64,000 nt of DNA, taken from NCBI RefSeq assembly GCF_040546585.1, contig NZ_JBEPOC010000001.1:2294001-2358000 (forward strand), read 5' to 3'. The notes under the pieces were generated by a model that saw only the letters and a list, made by a program, of their open reading frames with translations, was not told the origin of the DNA and made no database searches. Positions 44,888 through 52,713 of this stretch are shown in pieces (positions within the stretch are counted from its first letter, which is position 1; each line of letters begins with the position of its first letter). The translations under genes and the position numbers were made by a program. Source of the stretch: Marmoricola sp. OAE513 (GTDB taxonomy: Bacteria > Actinomycetota > Actinomycetes > Propionibacteriales > Nocardioidaceae).

Positions 44888-46198
44888 CTACCAGTTGTGG
44901 ATGCCCTTTGGCCGCTTCGGGAGCGGGTGCTTGGCGTCGGTGACGATGTAGGCGGTGCCCCAGGAGCCGCGGAGCCAGGCTCGTTCGAACTCGGCGCGGT
45001 TGTAGGTGCGGCGGACGCTCTTGTTGGTGGGGGCTGCGGGGTCGTTGACGATCGGGTTGCCGGCGGCGGTGAGGCCGGTGAGGACGACGAGGTGGCCGGC
45101 GGTGGCGGTGATGGGGGCGTTGCGGAGCTGGCCCTTGCCGAACTTGATCGAGACGATCACGGGGATGCCTGCGCGGAGGAATCGCTCGGCCATGCGGAGG
45201 TTGGTGAGTCGCGTGACGAAGGCGTTGCCGGTGCGGGTGGCGGCGTACGCGGTGTTGAACGGCCAGTTGCCGGTACCCCGGTAGGCGTAGTCGTAGGTCA
45301 GTCGGGCGACGTGGTCGACCCAGCGGTCGGCGTACTTCTTCGGGACCCAGGCGTACGACGTCGGGTCCGGGAGGCGGCCGTAGTAGCCGAGCACCATCGA
45401 GAGTGACGTGGGCGAGCACCAGGCCTCGCCACCTCCGCCGTACTGGGGAGCGTGTCCGCGGTGGGTCATCTGGCTGTACCCCGGGACGGCCAGGCTGACA
45501 GCCGTCCTCCTGAGCGGGACCGACGTCGCGGGCAGCGTTGTCGACGGGGTCGCGGTTGCGGCGCCGATCGCGTTCAGGCTCGGTGCCGCCCCTCGGGGCA
45601 GACGGAGCAACCGGACCGTGAGGCGGTAGCCGGTGAGCGCCTTCGGCCCAGCCACGACGGTGTCGGTCGAGACCCGGGCGACGGCGTCCTTCTGGGTGCT
45701 GCCGCTGGTGCGCTTGAACCCGGAGTCACCGAGCGTCCAGGTGCCGAGCTTCTTGGCGCTGCTCACCGTGCCCGCGGTGTTCCTGACGGTGACGAGGACC
45801 TGGACCAGGGAGCCGGTCGGGGTGCTCGCGGTCCAGGACGGCACCAGCTGGGTGAAGGTCTGCTTCGGGGTGACCCACGGGGAGGTCCAGGTCGCGTACT
45901 CGTAGCTCTTGTCGCCGATCTTGCGGGTCCCGACGGGGGAGCCGAGGTGGACGGTGCCCGCCGAGATGGTCGTCCCGCCGCGGGTGCCGCGCGCGAAGTC
46001 GGCGGTGCTGGTGAAGGCGCCGTAGCTGCTCTTGACCGGGGTGGCTGCCAGGCGGACCGAGTCGACCGGGCCGCTGCTCAGGTCCGGGCGTATCACCACC
46101 AGGGCGCCGAGGCCGAGCACGAGGGCGACCAGGCTGACGGCGACGCGCGGGTACGCGATCGCACGCGCGAGCTGTGGCCGGAGATCGGGGAAGGGCAC
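44888..46198 (-). CDS. C39-family peptidase, membrane-anchored or secreted
   Basis: 436 residues. One membrane helix near 18-38, a repetitive Ser/Thr-rich extracellular region of about 200 residues, and a C-terminal papain-like C39 domain. The domain has AWCSPTSLSMVLGYYG (catalytic Cys), TAGHLVVLTGL (His) and IVNDPAAP (Asn/Asp). It probably cleaves proteins at the surface. GTG 46198 is preferred over an ATG at 46243 because TACCGT is 6 nt before it. It is divergent from cysS. Confidence 0.85.
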   Translation of the reverse strand: MPFPDLRPQLARAIAYPRVAVSLVALVLGLGALVVIRPDLSSGPVDSVRLAATPVKSSYGAFTSTADFARGTRGGTTISAGTVHLGSPVGTRKIGDKSYEYATWTSPWVTPKQTFTQLVPSWTASTPTGSLVQVLVTVRNTAGTVSSAKKLGTWTLGDSGFKRTSGSTQKDAVARVSTDTVVAGPKALTGYRLTVRLLRLPRGAAPSLNAIGAATATPSTTLPATSVPLRRTAVSLAVPGYSQMTHRGHAPQYGGGGEAWCSPTSLSMVLGYYGRLPDPTSYAWVPKKYADRWVDHVARLTYDYAYRGTGNWPFNTAYAATRTGNAFVTRLTNLRMAERFLRAGIPVIVSIKFGKGQLRNAPITATAGHLVVLTGLTAAGNPIVNDPAAPTNKSVRRTYNRAEFERAWLRGSWGTAYIVTDAKHPLPKRPKGIHNW

Positions 46199-46204
46199 CT
46201 GAGA

Positions 46205-46210
46205 ACGGTA
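46205..46210 (-). promoter_or_regulatory. -10 box, leaderless C39 peptidase gene
   Basis: Minus-strand TACCGT with a 6-nt spacer to GTG 46198. Confidence 0.5.
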
Positions 46211-46259
46211 ACCCCACTTGTCACATAAGTGATCAATTTTCACATAGCCTCGGGACCAA

Positions 46260-46265
46260 TAGACT
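46260..46265 (+). promoter_or_regulatory. -10 box, leaderless cysS
   Basis: TAGACT with a 6-nt spacer to GTG 46272. Confidence 0.6.
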
Positions 46266-46271
46266 TCCCCG

Positions 46272-47684
46272 GTGACCCTGAGGCTCTATGACACCGCAAC
46301 CGGCGAAGTCCGCGACTTCGTGCCCCTGGAAGAGGGCAAGGCCGGCATCTACGTGTGTGGTCTGACGGTGCAGAGCGAGCCCCACGTCGGGCACGTGCGT
46401 TCGGCGGTGAATTTCGACCTGCTGCGGCGCTGGCTGATCGCGTCCGGGTCCGAGGTCACCTTCATCCGGAACATCACCGACATCGACGACAAGATCCTCA
46501 CCAAGGCCGCCGAGCAGGGTCGCCCCTGGTACAACCTCGCCTACGACATGAAGCGCGAGCTGGACCGTGCCTACGCGGACCTGCACGTGCTGCCTCCGAC
46601 GTACGAGCCGGCCGCGACCGGGCACGTACCGGAGATGATCGAGCTCATCGAGCTGCTCATCGAGAAGGGTCACGCCTACCCAGCCTCCGACGACTCCGGT
46701 GACGTCTACTTCGACGTCCGGTCCTGGCCGTCGTACGGCGAGCTGACCCACCAGGGCATCGACGACATGGAGGCGGCCACCGACGCCGACCCGCGGGGCA
46801 AGCGGGACCCCCGTGACTTCGCCCTCTGGAAGGGTTGGAAGTCCGACTCCGAGCCGGTGACGGCGTCGTGGCCCGCGCCCTGGGGTCGCGGTCGTCCGGG
46901 GTGGCACATCGAGTGCTCCGCGATGGCCGGCAAGTACCTGGGCCAGGCGTTCGACATCCACGGCGGTGGCGTCGACCTGCGCTTCCCGCACCACGAGAAC
47001 GAGCAGGCCCAGTCCCGCGCCGCGGGTGGTGGGTTCGCGTCGTACTGGTTGCACAACGCGTGGATCACCACGTCCGGCGAGAAGATGAGCAAGTCGCTGG
47101 GCAACTCGCTGCTCGTCCCGGAGGTGCTCAAGAAGGTCCGCGGCATCGAGCTGCGCTACTACATGGTGGCGGCGCACTACCGCTCGCACGTCGAGTTCTC
47201 GTTCGAGGCGCTGGGCGACGCCGCCTCGGCCTTCCAGCGCATCGAGCGCTTCGTCGAGAAGGCCGGGGGTGTCGCCGCCGACGGGACGTTGCCGGAGGCC
47301 TTCGTCGCTGCGATGGACGACGACCTCGGCGCTCCGGCCGCGGTCGCCGTCATCCACGACCTGGTCCGCGCCGGCAACTCGGCGCTGGCCGACGGCGATG
47401 CCGCCGGCGCTACCAGGGCTGCCGACGACGTCCGGGCGATGCTCTCGGTTTTGGGTCTGGACCCGGCTGATCCACACTGGACCCAGGACTCGGGCGGTTC
47501 CTCGGAGCGCCTGAGCACGGCAGTCGACGTGCTGGTGCGCGGACTGCTCGAGGCCCGACAAGCAGCACGAGAGGCGAAGGACTTCGCCACCGCCGACACG
47601 ATCCGCGACCAGATCGCGGCTGCCGGCATCGAGATCGAGGACACCGCGGCGGGGCCGCGGTGGACTTTGGAAAGTAGCAACTGA
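46272..47684 (+). CDS. cysS: cysteinyl-tRNA synthetase
   Basis: 470 residues. Class I synthetase: [18 protein letters not shown] holds the first zinc Cys and the HIGH-equivalent HVGH, HIECSA and HHENE supply further zinc ligands, and KMSKS is present at about 276. It is the tRNA synthetase rather than the mycothiol ligase MshC, as shown by its length, its C-terminal anticodon domain and linkage to rlmB. The start is leaderless GTG 46272; the stop overlaps rlmB by one base. Confidence 0.95.
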   Translation: MTLRLYDTATGEVRDFVPLEEGKAGIYVCGLTVQSEPHVGHVRSAVNFDLLRRWLIASGSEVTFIRNITDIDDKILTKAAEQGRPWYNLAYDMKRELDRAYADLHVLPPTYEPAATGHVPEMIELIELLIEKGHAYPASDDSGDVYFDVRSWPSYGELTHQGIDDMEAATDADPRGKRDPRDFALWKGWKSDSEPVTASWPAPWGRGRPGWHIECSAMAGKYLGQAFDIHGGGVDLRFPHHENEQAQSRAAGGGFASYWLHNAWITTSGEKMSKSLGNSLLVPEVLKKVRGIELRYYMVAAHYRSHVEFSFEALGDAASAFQRIERFVEKAGGVAADGTLPEAFVAAMDDDLGAPAAVAVIHDLVRAGNSALADGDAAGATRAADDVRAMLSVLGLDPADPHWTQDSGGSSERLSTAVDVLVRGLLEARQAAREAKDFATADTIRDQIAAAGIEIEDTAAGPRWTLESSN

Positions 47685-48634
47685 TGGCAGGCAACAGCGC
47701 GCGACGTGGCGCGATCAAGAAGTCCGGCAAGGGCAACCCGACCGCGGGTTCGGGTGGACGGGTGAAGCGCGGCCTGGAGGGCAAGGGTCCGACGCCGAAG
47801 GCCAAGGACCGCCCGAACCACAAGGTCTACAAGGCCAACGAGCGCGCGGCGCGCGCCGAGGCCAAGCGACCGAAGCGGCGTGCCAAGCCCGGTGAGGCCG
47901 AGTGGGTCGCCGGGCGCAACTCGGTGGTCGAGGCGTTGCGCGCCAAGATGCCGGTGATCGCGGTGTACGTCGCCGAGGGCGCCGAGCGTGACGCCCGCCT
48001 GCGCGAGACCTTCCAGCTCACCTCCGACCTCGGCATCTCGCTGATGGAGGTGCCCCGGGTCGAGCTCGACCGGATGACCGCCGGTGCGGTGCACCAGGGC
48101 CTCGCGGCGCGGGTGCCGGCGTACGAGTACGCGCACGCCGACGACTTCCTCGAGCTCGCGGACGAGCGCGGCGAGAAGCCGCTGATCGTCGCGCTCGACT
48201 CCGTGACCGATCCGCGCAACCTCGGTGCCGTGGTGCGGTCAGCCTCGGGCTTCGGTGCGCACGGTGTCGTCATTCCGGAGCGCCGTGCCGCAGGGATGAC
48301 GCCGTCGGCGTGGAAGACCTCCGCCGGGGCTGCTGCACGGGTCCCGGTCGCGCAGGTCGTGAACCTGGTCCGCCAGCTGAAGGCCTACCAGGACGCGGGT
48401 TGCATGGTCATCGGTCTGGCCGCCGACGGGGAGGTCTCGCTGCCCGACCTGGATCTCGCCGACGGGCCGCTGGTCATCGTCGTCGGGTCCGAGGGCGAGG
48501 GCCTGGGACGCCTGGTCTCGGAGACCTGCGACGTGCTGGTCTCGGTACCGATGGCGTCCTCGCTGGAGTCGCTCAACGCGGGCGTCGCTGCATCGATCGC
48601 GCTCTACGCGGTGGCGGAGAAGCGCAAGGGCTGA
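47684..48634 (+). CDS. rlmB: 23S rRNA (guanosine-2'-O-)-methyltransferase RlmB (SpoU/TrmH family)
   Basis: 316 residues. A basic N-terminal extension of about 65 residues, the substrate-binding domain (EWVAGRNSVVEALRAK), then the SPOUT knot with motifs DPRNLGAVVRSA, VVGSEGEGLGRL and SVPMASSLESLNAGVAAS. It methylates a guanosine ribose in 23S rRNA. It follows cysS directly, a common actinobacterial pair. Confidence 0.93.
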   Translation: MAGNSARRGAIKKSGKGNPTAGSGGRVKRGLEGKGPTPKAKDRPNHKVYKANERAARAEAKRPKRRAKPGEAEWVAGRNSVVEALRAKMPVIAVYVAEGAERDARLRETFQLTSDLGISLMEVPRVELDRMTAGAVHQGLAARVPAYEYAHADDFLELADERGEKPLIVALDSVTDPRNLGAVVRSASGFGAHGVVIPERRAAGMTPSAWKTSAGAAARVPVAQVVNLVRQLKAYQDAGCMVIGLAADGEVSLPDLDLADGPLVIVVGSEGEGLGRLVSETCDVLVSVPMASSLESLNAGVAASIALYAVAEKRKG

Positions 48635-48707
48635 ACCCCCGACACGCGTCCATCGGCACGTGTCCCAGTTGGATCCATTGAGTTGAGCGATCTGAGAGAC
48701 TTAGCCC

Positions 48708-49166
48708 ATGCGCGTCACAGCCAAGTCCGACTACGCCCTGCGAGCACTCATCGAGATCGCTCGCCGGGACGACGCTGCCCCGGTCAGCGCGGAGGAGCTG
48801 GGACGTCTCCAGGACATTCCGCACGGCTTCCTCCAGGCAATCCTGGCCGACCTCCGTCGGGCGGGTGTGGTGATCGCCCAGCGCGGTCAGTCCGGTGGCT
48901 GGCGGATGAGCCGGGACGCCGCTGACGTGTCCGTCGCCGACGTCATCCGCGCGGTCGACGGCCCGCTGGTCTCCGTCTACGGACTGCGTCCCGAGGCGGT
49001 GAACTACAACGACTCGGCGGCCGTGCTGCAGCACGTCTGGATCGCCGGCCGGGTCTCGCTGCGCGAGGTCTTCGAGGCCGTGTCGGTGCGGCAGCTCGCG
49101 GACGGCAAGCTCCCCAAGGCGGTCACCAGCCGTACGGCGGACGACGACGCCTGGCAGTCGCACTAG
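48708..49166 (+). CDS. Rrf2 family transcriptional regulator without Fe-S cysteines
   Basis: 152 residues. Winged helix-turn-helix (MRVTAKSDYALRALIEIA, then PHGFLQAILADLRRAGVV). No cysteine occurs in the protein, so it cannot bind an Fe-S cluster as IscR or NsrR do. It is closer to CymR-like members that sense through a partner. Repeated TTGAG/CTGAG elements lie 12-30 nt upstream and could be an operator. The targets are unknown; cysS is two genes before it. The stop shares CTAG with the convergent amylase gene. Confidence 0.9.
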   Translation: MRVTAKSDYALRALIEIARRDDAAPVSAEELGRLQDIPHGFLQAILADLRRAGVVIAQRGQSGGWRMSRDAADVSVADVIRAVDGPLVSVYGLRPEAVNYNDSAAVLQHVWIAGRVSLREVFEAVSVRQLADGKLPKAVTSRTADDDAWQSH

Positions 49167-50947
49167 GCGTTGGGCCGGACACTCCACACGGCGGCTCGTG
49201 GAGTCGGTCCGGTTTCGCCGAGTCCGAACAGGTGCTCCTCGAGCACGATGCCGGGCAGCTCGGTGAACTCTCCCGGCGTACGACGGACCTGGACCAGCAG
49301 CGTGCCGGACTCGTGCTCGCGCAGGAAAGCGACCTCGTCCTCGGCGACGTGCGCCCACCGCAGGCTGCCGCGGGTCAGTGCGACGTGCTCCCGGCGGAGG
49401 GCGGCCAGTGCCCGGTAGACGTCGCGGGTCCGGGTCTTGAACGCGATCTCGTCGCCCCACGGCATGGTGCGTCGGGAGTCCTCGCCGTTCACGCCCTCGA
49501 GGCCGAGCTCGTCCCCGGCGAAGATCATCGGTACCCCGGGCAGCGTGAACTGCAGGACGGCGGCCAGGTGGTGCAACGCGGCTGAGCCGGTGATCGTGCG
49601 GATCCGGGGGGAGTCGTGCGATCCCAGGATGTTCCAGCTGGCCTGGGTCGCCCGCCAGCCGAAGCTCGCCGTGAAGGCCTGCATCGCTGCGACCATCGCC
49701 GCGCCTCCGCGCCGGGGAAGGTCGACAGGGAGACCGAAGCTCGGGGTGGGTCGTCGTGGGTCGCGCAGCCACTCCCAGACCGGGAAGGAGAACCCGTAGT
49801 AGTTCATCGTCCCGTGCCAGCCGTCACCGGCGAGGTCGCCGGTCGCGTCGTGGCCGTGCTCGGCGAGCACGAGGGCTTCGGGGTCGACGGCGACCGCCGC
49901 CTCCCGGATCTCGCGGGCGACGTCGAGAGCACGGTCGACCGCGCCGAGCCGACCGGTCATGTTGGCGACGTCGATCCGCCAGCCGTCCAAGCCGAACTCG
50001 AGCCAGCGCGCGACCACCCGGCGGAACCGGTCGCCGAGCGCCCCCGAGGCGTGGTCGAGCTTGGGCAGGGTGTGGTGCCCCTTCCACGTCTCGTAGCTTC
50101 CGTCGGCGGAGAAGAAGTAGAACTTCCGCTCCTGGCTGCGCTTGTCCGACCGCGCCTTGAGGAACCACTCGTGGGTGTCGCCGGTGTGGTTGCTGGTCAG
50201 GTCGCCGAGGATCTTGAGTCCGCGGTCGTGGGTGGCGTCGACCAGGCGTCGGTAGGCCTCGTCCCCGCCGAGCAGCTCGTCGACCTCGTCGAAGGTGCTG
50301 GCGTTGTAGCGGTGGTTGCTCTCCCCCGGGAAGACCGGTGTCAGGTACAGCGTGTCCACCCCGAGGTCGACGAGGTGGTCCAGGTGCTCGGTGATCCCGT
50401 CGAGGTCGCCGCCGTAGAACTGCAGAGGCGTGTGCGGGCCCTGGTGGATCGGAGCGTCGTCCCACTGCGCAGGCACGGCCCACTCCGGGATCGGGCGCAC
50501 GTCGGCGGCGGCCGAGCGCGCGAACCGGTCGGGGAAGACCTGGTAGACCACGGCATCGCGCCCCCAGGCAGGAGGTCCGCCGTACGCCGAGACCGTGAAG
50601 TCCTGCGCGTCCGGGACGTCGTGGTCCACGACACCGGAAGCGTTGAGCCAGCGGAAGGTCTCGCCCGTGACGATCATGAACCGGTAGCGCTGGGTCGGGT
50701 TGTGCACCGGCACCGAGGCCGTCCACCAGATGTCCGCGCCGTCGGTGGCGCCTCGGGTGCACGGGTCGAAGAAGGGCTCGCCGTCGCGGACGGTCCTGAG
50801 CCAGACGGCGTCGACCGGGTCGTGGGTACTGGTGCGCACCCGGACGGTGATCGCCCTGCCCAGGGGTGCGCTCTCCGCGGAGGTGTACAGCGGTGAGCCG
50901 TCGTGGTGGGGGCGGTGCAGCAGGTGGCTCACACGGCCATTCTTCAC
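49163..50947 (-). CDS. glycoside hydrolase family 13 (alpha-amylase / neopullulanase-like)
   Basis: 594 residues. N-terminal beta-sandwich of about 115 residues (CBM34-like), then the (beta/alpha)8 barrel. Catalytic residues are visible: nucleophile Asp326 in DGWRIDVAN, acid/base Glu363 in VLAEHGHD and Asp445 in LGSHDSPR. No signal peptide is seen, so it probably acts on maltodextrins inside the cell, like maltodextrin glucosidase or neopullulanase. GTG 50947 precedes the family-like start. Confidence 0.9.
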   Translation of the reverse strand: MKNGRVSHLLHRPHHDGSPLYTSAESAPLGRAITVRVRTSTHDPVDAVWLRTVRDGEPFFDPCTRGATDGADIWWTASVPVHNPTQRYRFMIVTGETFRWLNASGVVDHDVPDAQDFTVSAYGGPPAWGRDAVVYQVFPDRFARSAAADVRPIPEWAVPAQWDDAPIHQGPHTPLQFYGGDLDGITEHLDHLVDLGVDTLYLTPVFPGESNHRYNASTFDEVDELLGGDEAYRRLVDATHDRGLKILGDLTSNHTGDTHEWFLKARSDKRSQERKFYFFSADGSYETWKGHHTLPKLDHASGALGDRFRRVVARWLEFGLDGWRIDVANMTGRLGAVDRALDVAREIREAAVAVDPEALVLAEHGHDATGDLAGDGWHGTMNYYGFSFPVWEWLRDPRRPTPSFGLPVDLPRRGGAAMVAAMQAFTASFGWRATQASWNILGSHDSPRIRTITGSAALHHLAAVLQFTLPGVPMIFAGDELGLEGVNGEDSRRTMPWGDEIAFKTRTRDVYRALAALRREHVALTRGSLRWAHVAEDEVAFLREHESGTLLVQVRRTPGEFTELPGIVLEEHLFGLGETGPTPRAAVWSVRPNA

Positions 50948-51037
50948 GAAGTCCGGTTTGTCCGGTCACCCGGAGGGTGAAGTTCTCAGGATTTCTTGCG
51001 CTCGTGTCGGATCGCCGGGGACGGGTACATGCAACGC

Positions 51038-51493
51038 ATGAGCGCAGTCATCATCAACAACCCGTTGCGACCGCACGACGAGGGGACGCCGGCACCCGTC
51101 GGGGACGAGCCGGACAGTCGCTCTCTCGGACGCCTCGTGGGCGACCTGACCGAGCAGGTACCGGATCTGATCCGCGCGGAGCTGCGGCTCGCCCAGGCCG
51201 AGGTGGCCGAGAAGGGGAAGCGCCTGGGAATCGGGGCAGGCATGCTCGGCGCGGCCGGGGTGGTGGCGCTGTTCGCCGTCGGGACCGCTCTCGCAGCCGC
51301 GATCCTGGCGCTGGCGGAGGTCGTCGACGGGTGGTTGGCGGCGCTGATCGTGACGGCCGGCCTCCTGGTGGTCGCAGGTTTCCTGGCAGTGGTCGGGCAG
51401 GCGCAGGTCAAACGCGGCGCACCGCCGGTGCCGAAGCGCGCGATCGAGGGGTTGTCCGACGACGTGGCCGTGCTGAAGGAGGTCCGCCCGTGA
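51038..51493 (+). CDS. phage-holin-superfamily (DUF1469) membrane protein
   Basis: 151 residues. An N-terminal amphipathic helix (SLGRLVGDLTEQVPDLIRAEL) followed by two long membrane helices near 70-95 and 100-125. The DUF1469 family is widespread in actinobacteria and often follows or precedes DUF3618. It is not evidence for a prophage. ATG 51038 is chosen; an upstream in-frame ATG at 51029 is possible. The stop overlaps the next start in GTGA. Confidence 0.85.
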   Translation: MSAVIINNPLRPHDEGTPAPVGDEPDSRSLGRLVGDLTEQVPDLIRAELRLAQAEVAEKGKRLGIGAGMLGAAGVVALFAVGTALAAAILALAEVVDGWLAALIVTAGLLVVAGFLAVVGQAQVKRGAPPVPKRAIEGLSDDVAVLKEVRP

Positions 51494-51726
51494 GCGAGGT
51501 CCAGCAGCTGGAGGCAGAGGTGCGCCGCCGTCGCGCGGAGCTGGAGAAGACCGCCACGAGCCTGAGCGCCAAGCTCGACGTTCCTGCGCGCAGTGCGGAG
51601 GCCGTCCACCGTCTGCACGACCGGGCGACCACCCCCGCCGGGCTGCCCAAGCCGCCGGTGGTCGCCGCATTTCTCGGCGCCGCGTTCGCAGCCGCGGCGC
51701 TCGTCTGGTGGCGGCAGCGTCCCTGA
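51490..51726 (+). CDS. DUF3618 small membrane protein
   Basis: 78 residues. A charged N-terminal helix (VQQLEAEVRRRRAELEKTATSLSAKL) is typical of DUF3618, and a membrane segment lies near the C-terminus (VVAAFLGAAFAAAALVWW). It is translationally coupled to the DUF1469 gene by a 4-bp overlap. The function is unknown; the pair is common in actinobacterial envelope-stress clusters. Confidence 0.82.
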   Translation: MSEVQQLEAEVRRRRAELEKTATSLSAKLDVPARSAEAVHRLHDRATTPAGLPKPPVVAAFLGAAFAAAALVWWRQRP

Positions 51727-51751
51727 TCCACGATGTCGAGGAGCTGGTCCC

Positions 51752-51925
51752 GTGTTCTCCGTAGTGCTGGTCGTGCTGATGGTCCTGGTCGCCGTCGGCT
51801 GGTGGTTGGCCGCCGAGGTCGTCCCGAGCCGTCGTGCGGGGTCCGAGCCCGTTGATACCGAGGAGTCCGAGCGCCCCGACGTCGGTACGATGGGCGTTGC
51901 CGGTCGCCCCGGCAGGCCGATGTAG
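51752..51925 (+). CDS. small membrane protein whose 3' end overlaps tRNA-Thr
   Basis: 57 residues. GTG 51752 has GAGGAG about 9 nt upstream. A hydrophobic helix (VVLVVLMVLVAVGWWLAAEVV) is followed by an acidic-basic tail. The stop TAG lies at 51923-51925, inside the tRNA gene that begins at 51916, so the last three codons use tRNA sequence. It sits 25 nt after DUF3618 and is probably co-transcribed. No family is recognised. Confidence 0.55.
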   Translation: MFSVVLVVLMVLVAVGWWLAAEVVPSRRAGSEPVDTEESERPDVGTMGVAGRPGRPM

Positions 51926-51988
51926 CTGAGTTGGTACAGCAGGGTCCTTGTAAGACCAAGATCGCAGGTTCGAGTCCTGTCATCGGCT
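51916..51988 (+). tRNA. tRNA-Thr (anticodon TGT)
   Basis: A 73-nt cloverleaf: acceptor GCCGATG/CATCGGC, D-stem GCTG/CAGC, anticodon loop CTTGTAA with TGT, and T-arm GCAGG-TTCGAGT-CCTGT. CCA is not encoded. The anticodon stem has one unpaired position (G27-A43). Confidence 0.93.
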
Positions 51989-51998
51989 CCGAGTTGTC

Positions 51999-52286
51999 CT
52001 AGGCGCCGTCGAAGCCGTTCAGGATCAGGAAGAACGTCGCCACCCCGACGACAGCCATCAGCAGACCCCACCCCGCGCCGACGACGGCACGCCGCGCAGG
52101 CGAGGATCCCTCCCGCGCCAGCCGTGGGATCGCGAGCGCGACCAGCGCCCCGATCGCCGCCATGCCGCCGAGCTGGACGGGCAGGATCCAGTTCTCGCTG
52201 CCCTCCTCGTCGAAGCCCAGTGCAGCCAGCGGAAGGCTGAGCATGCCGAAGACCAGCAGGATGGCTAGACCGAGTACGCGCTGCAC
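51999..52286 (-). CDS. small membrane protein of unknown function
   Basis: 95 residues with three hydrophobic segments (about 4-24, 34-52 and 68-90). GTG 52286 has SD GGAGGTG about 5 nt upstream, and TAGTCT (52323-52318) on the minus strand provides a -10 with a leader of about 25 nt. No family is recognised. It ends 11 nt past the tRNA, in the opposite direction. Confidence 0.72.
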   Translation of the reverse strand: MQRVLGLAILLVFGMLSLPLAALGFDEEGSENWILPVQLGGMAAIGALVALAIPRLAREGSSPARRAVVGAGWGLLMAVVGVATFFLILNGFDGA

Positions 52287-52320
52287 AGGGCACCTCCGGG
52301 AGGGGATCAGTGCTCGGAGA

Positions 52321-52713
52321 CTAGTGGCTCCGGGTGTCGCGGAACCAGGTCGCGGTCACCGTCTTGCCGGGGTTGCGCTTCTGGGTGCCCCAGGTGTCGG
52401 CGAGCTGCTCGACGATGGCCAACCCGCGGCCGCCGGTGTCGCCGGGGAGCGAAGGTCTCGGGGTGGGCCACCCCTCGGCATCGTCGGTGACCTGCAGGTC
52501 GATGCGGTCCGAGGTGGTGCTCAGCTGTACGTCGATCCGCGCAGCCCCCGCTCGCACGGCGTTGGTGACCAGCTCGCTGACGATGAGGACGAGGTCCTCG
52601 CCCAAGGTCTCGTCGTCACCGATGCCCTCCAGCTGCGTGGCCACGAAGCTGCGCGCCTGGGCCGGTGCCCGCAGGTCGGCAGGGAACGTGGCTCTCACGA
52701 CTCCGGCACCCAT
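52321..52713 (-). CDS. RsbW-like anti-sigma factor ATPase (HATPase_c)
   Basis: 130 residues, a GHKL ATPase of the RsbW/SpoIIAB type. The N box is SELVTNAVRAGA near residue 46, the G1 box VTDDAEGWP, and the G2 region GGRGLAIVEQLA. It probably phosphorylates a STAS protein and may bind a sigma factor. It is the last gene of a three-gene minus-strand set with the phosphatase and STAS genes. Start ATG 52713; a GTG at 52698 that overlaps the phosphatase stop in GTGA is an alternative. Confidence 0.88.
   Translation of the reverse strand: MGAGVVRATFPADLRAPAQARSFVATQLEGIGDDETLGEDLVLIVSELVTNAVRAGAARIDVQLSTTSDRIDLQVTDDAEGWPTPRPSLPGDTGGRGLAIVEQLADTWGTQKRNPGKTVTATWFRDTRSH

Noticed and set aside
48696-48701. 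GAGACT as a leaderless -10 box for the Rrf2 gene
   Set aside because: The spacing of 6 nt fits but the first base is wrong and there are competing boxes; left unassigned.
51038-51726. Holin-superfamily annotation as a sign of a prophage
   Set aside because: DUF1469 and DUF3618 are ordinary actinobacterial envelope genes, and no other phage gene is nearby.
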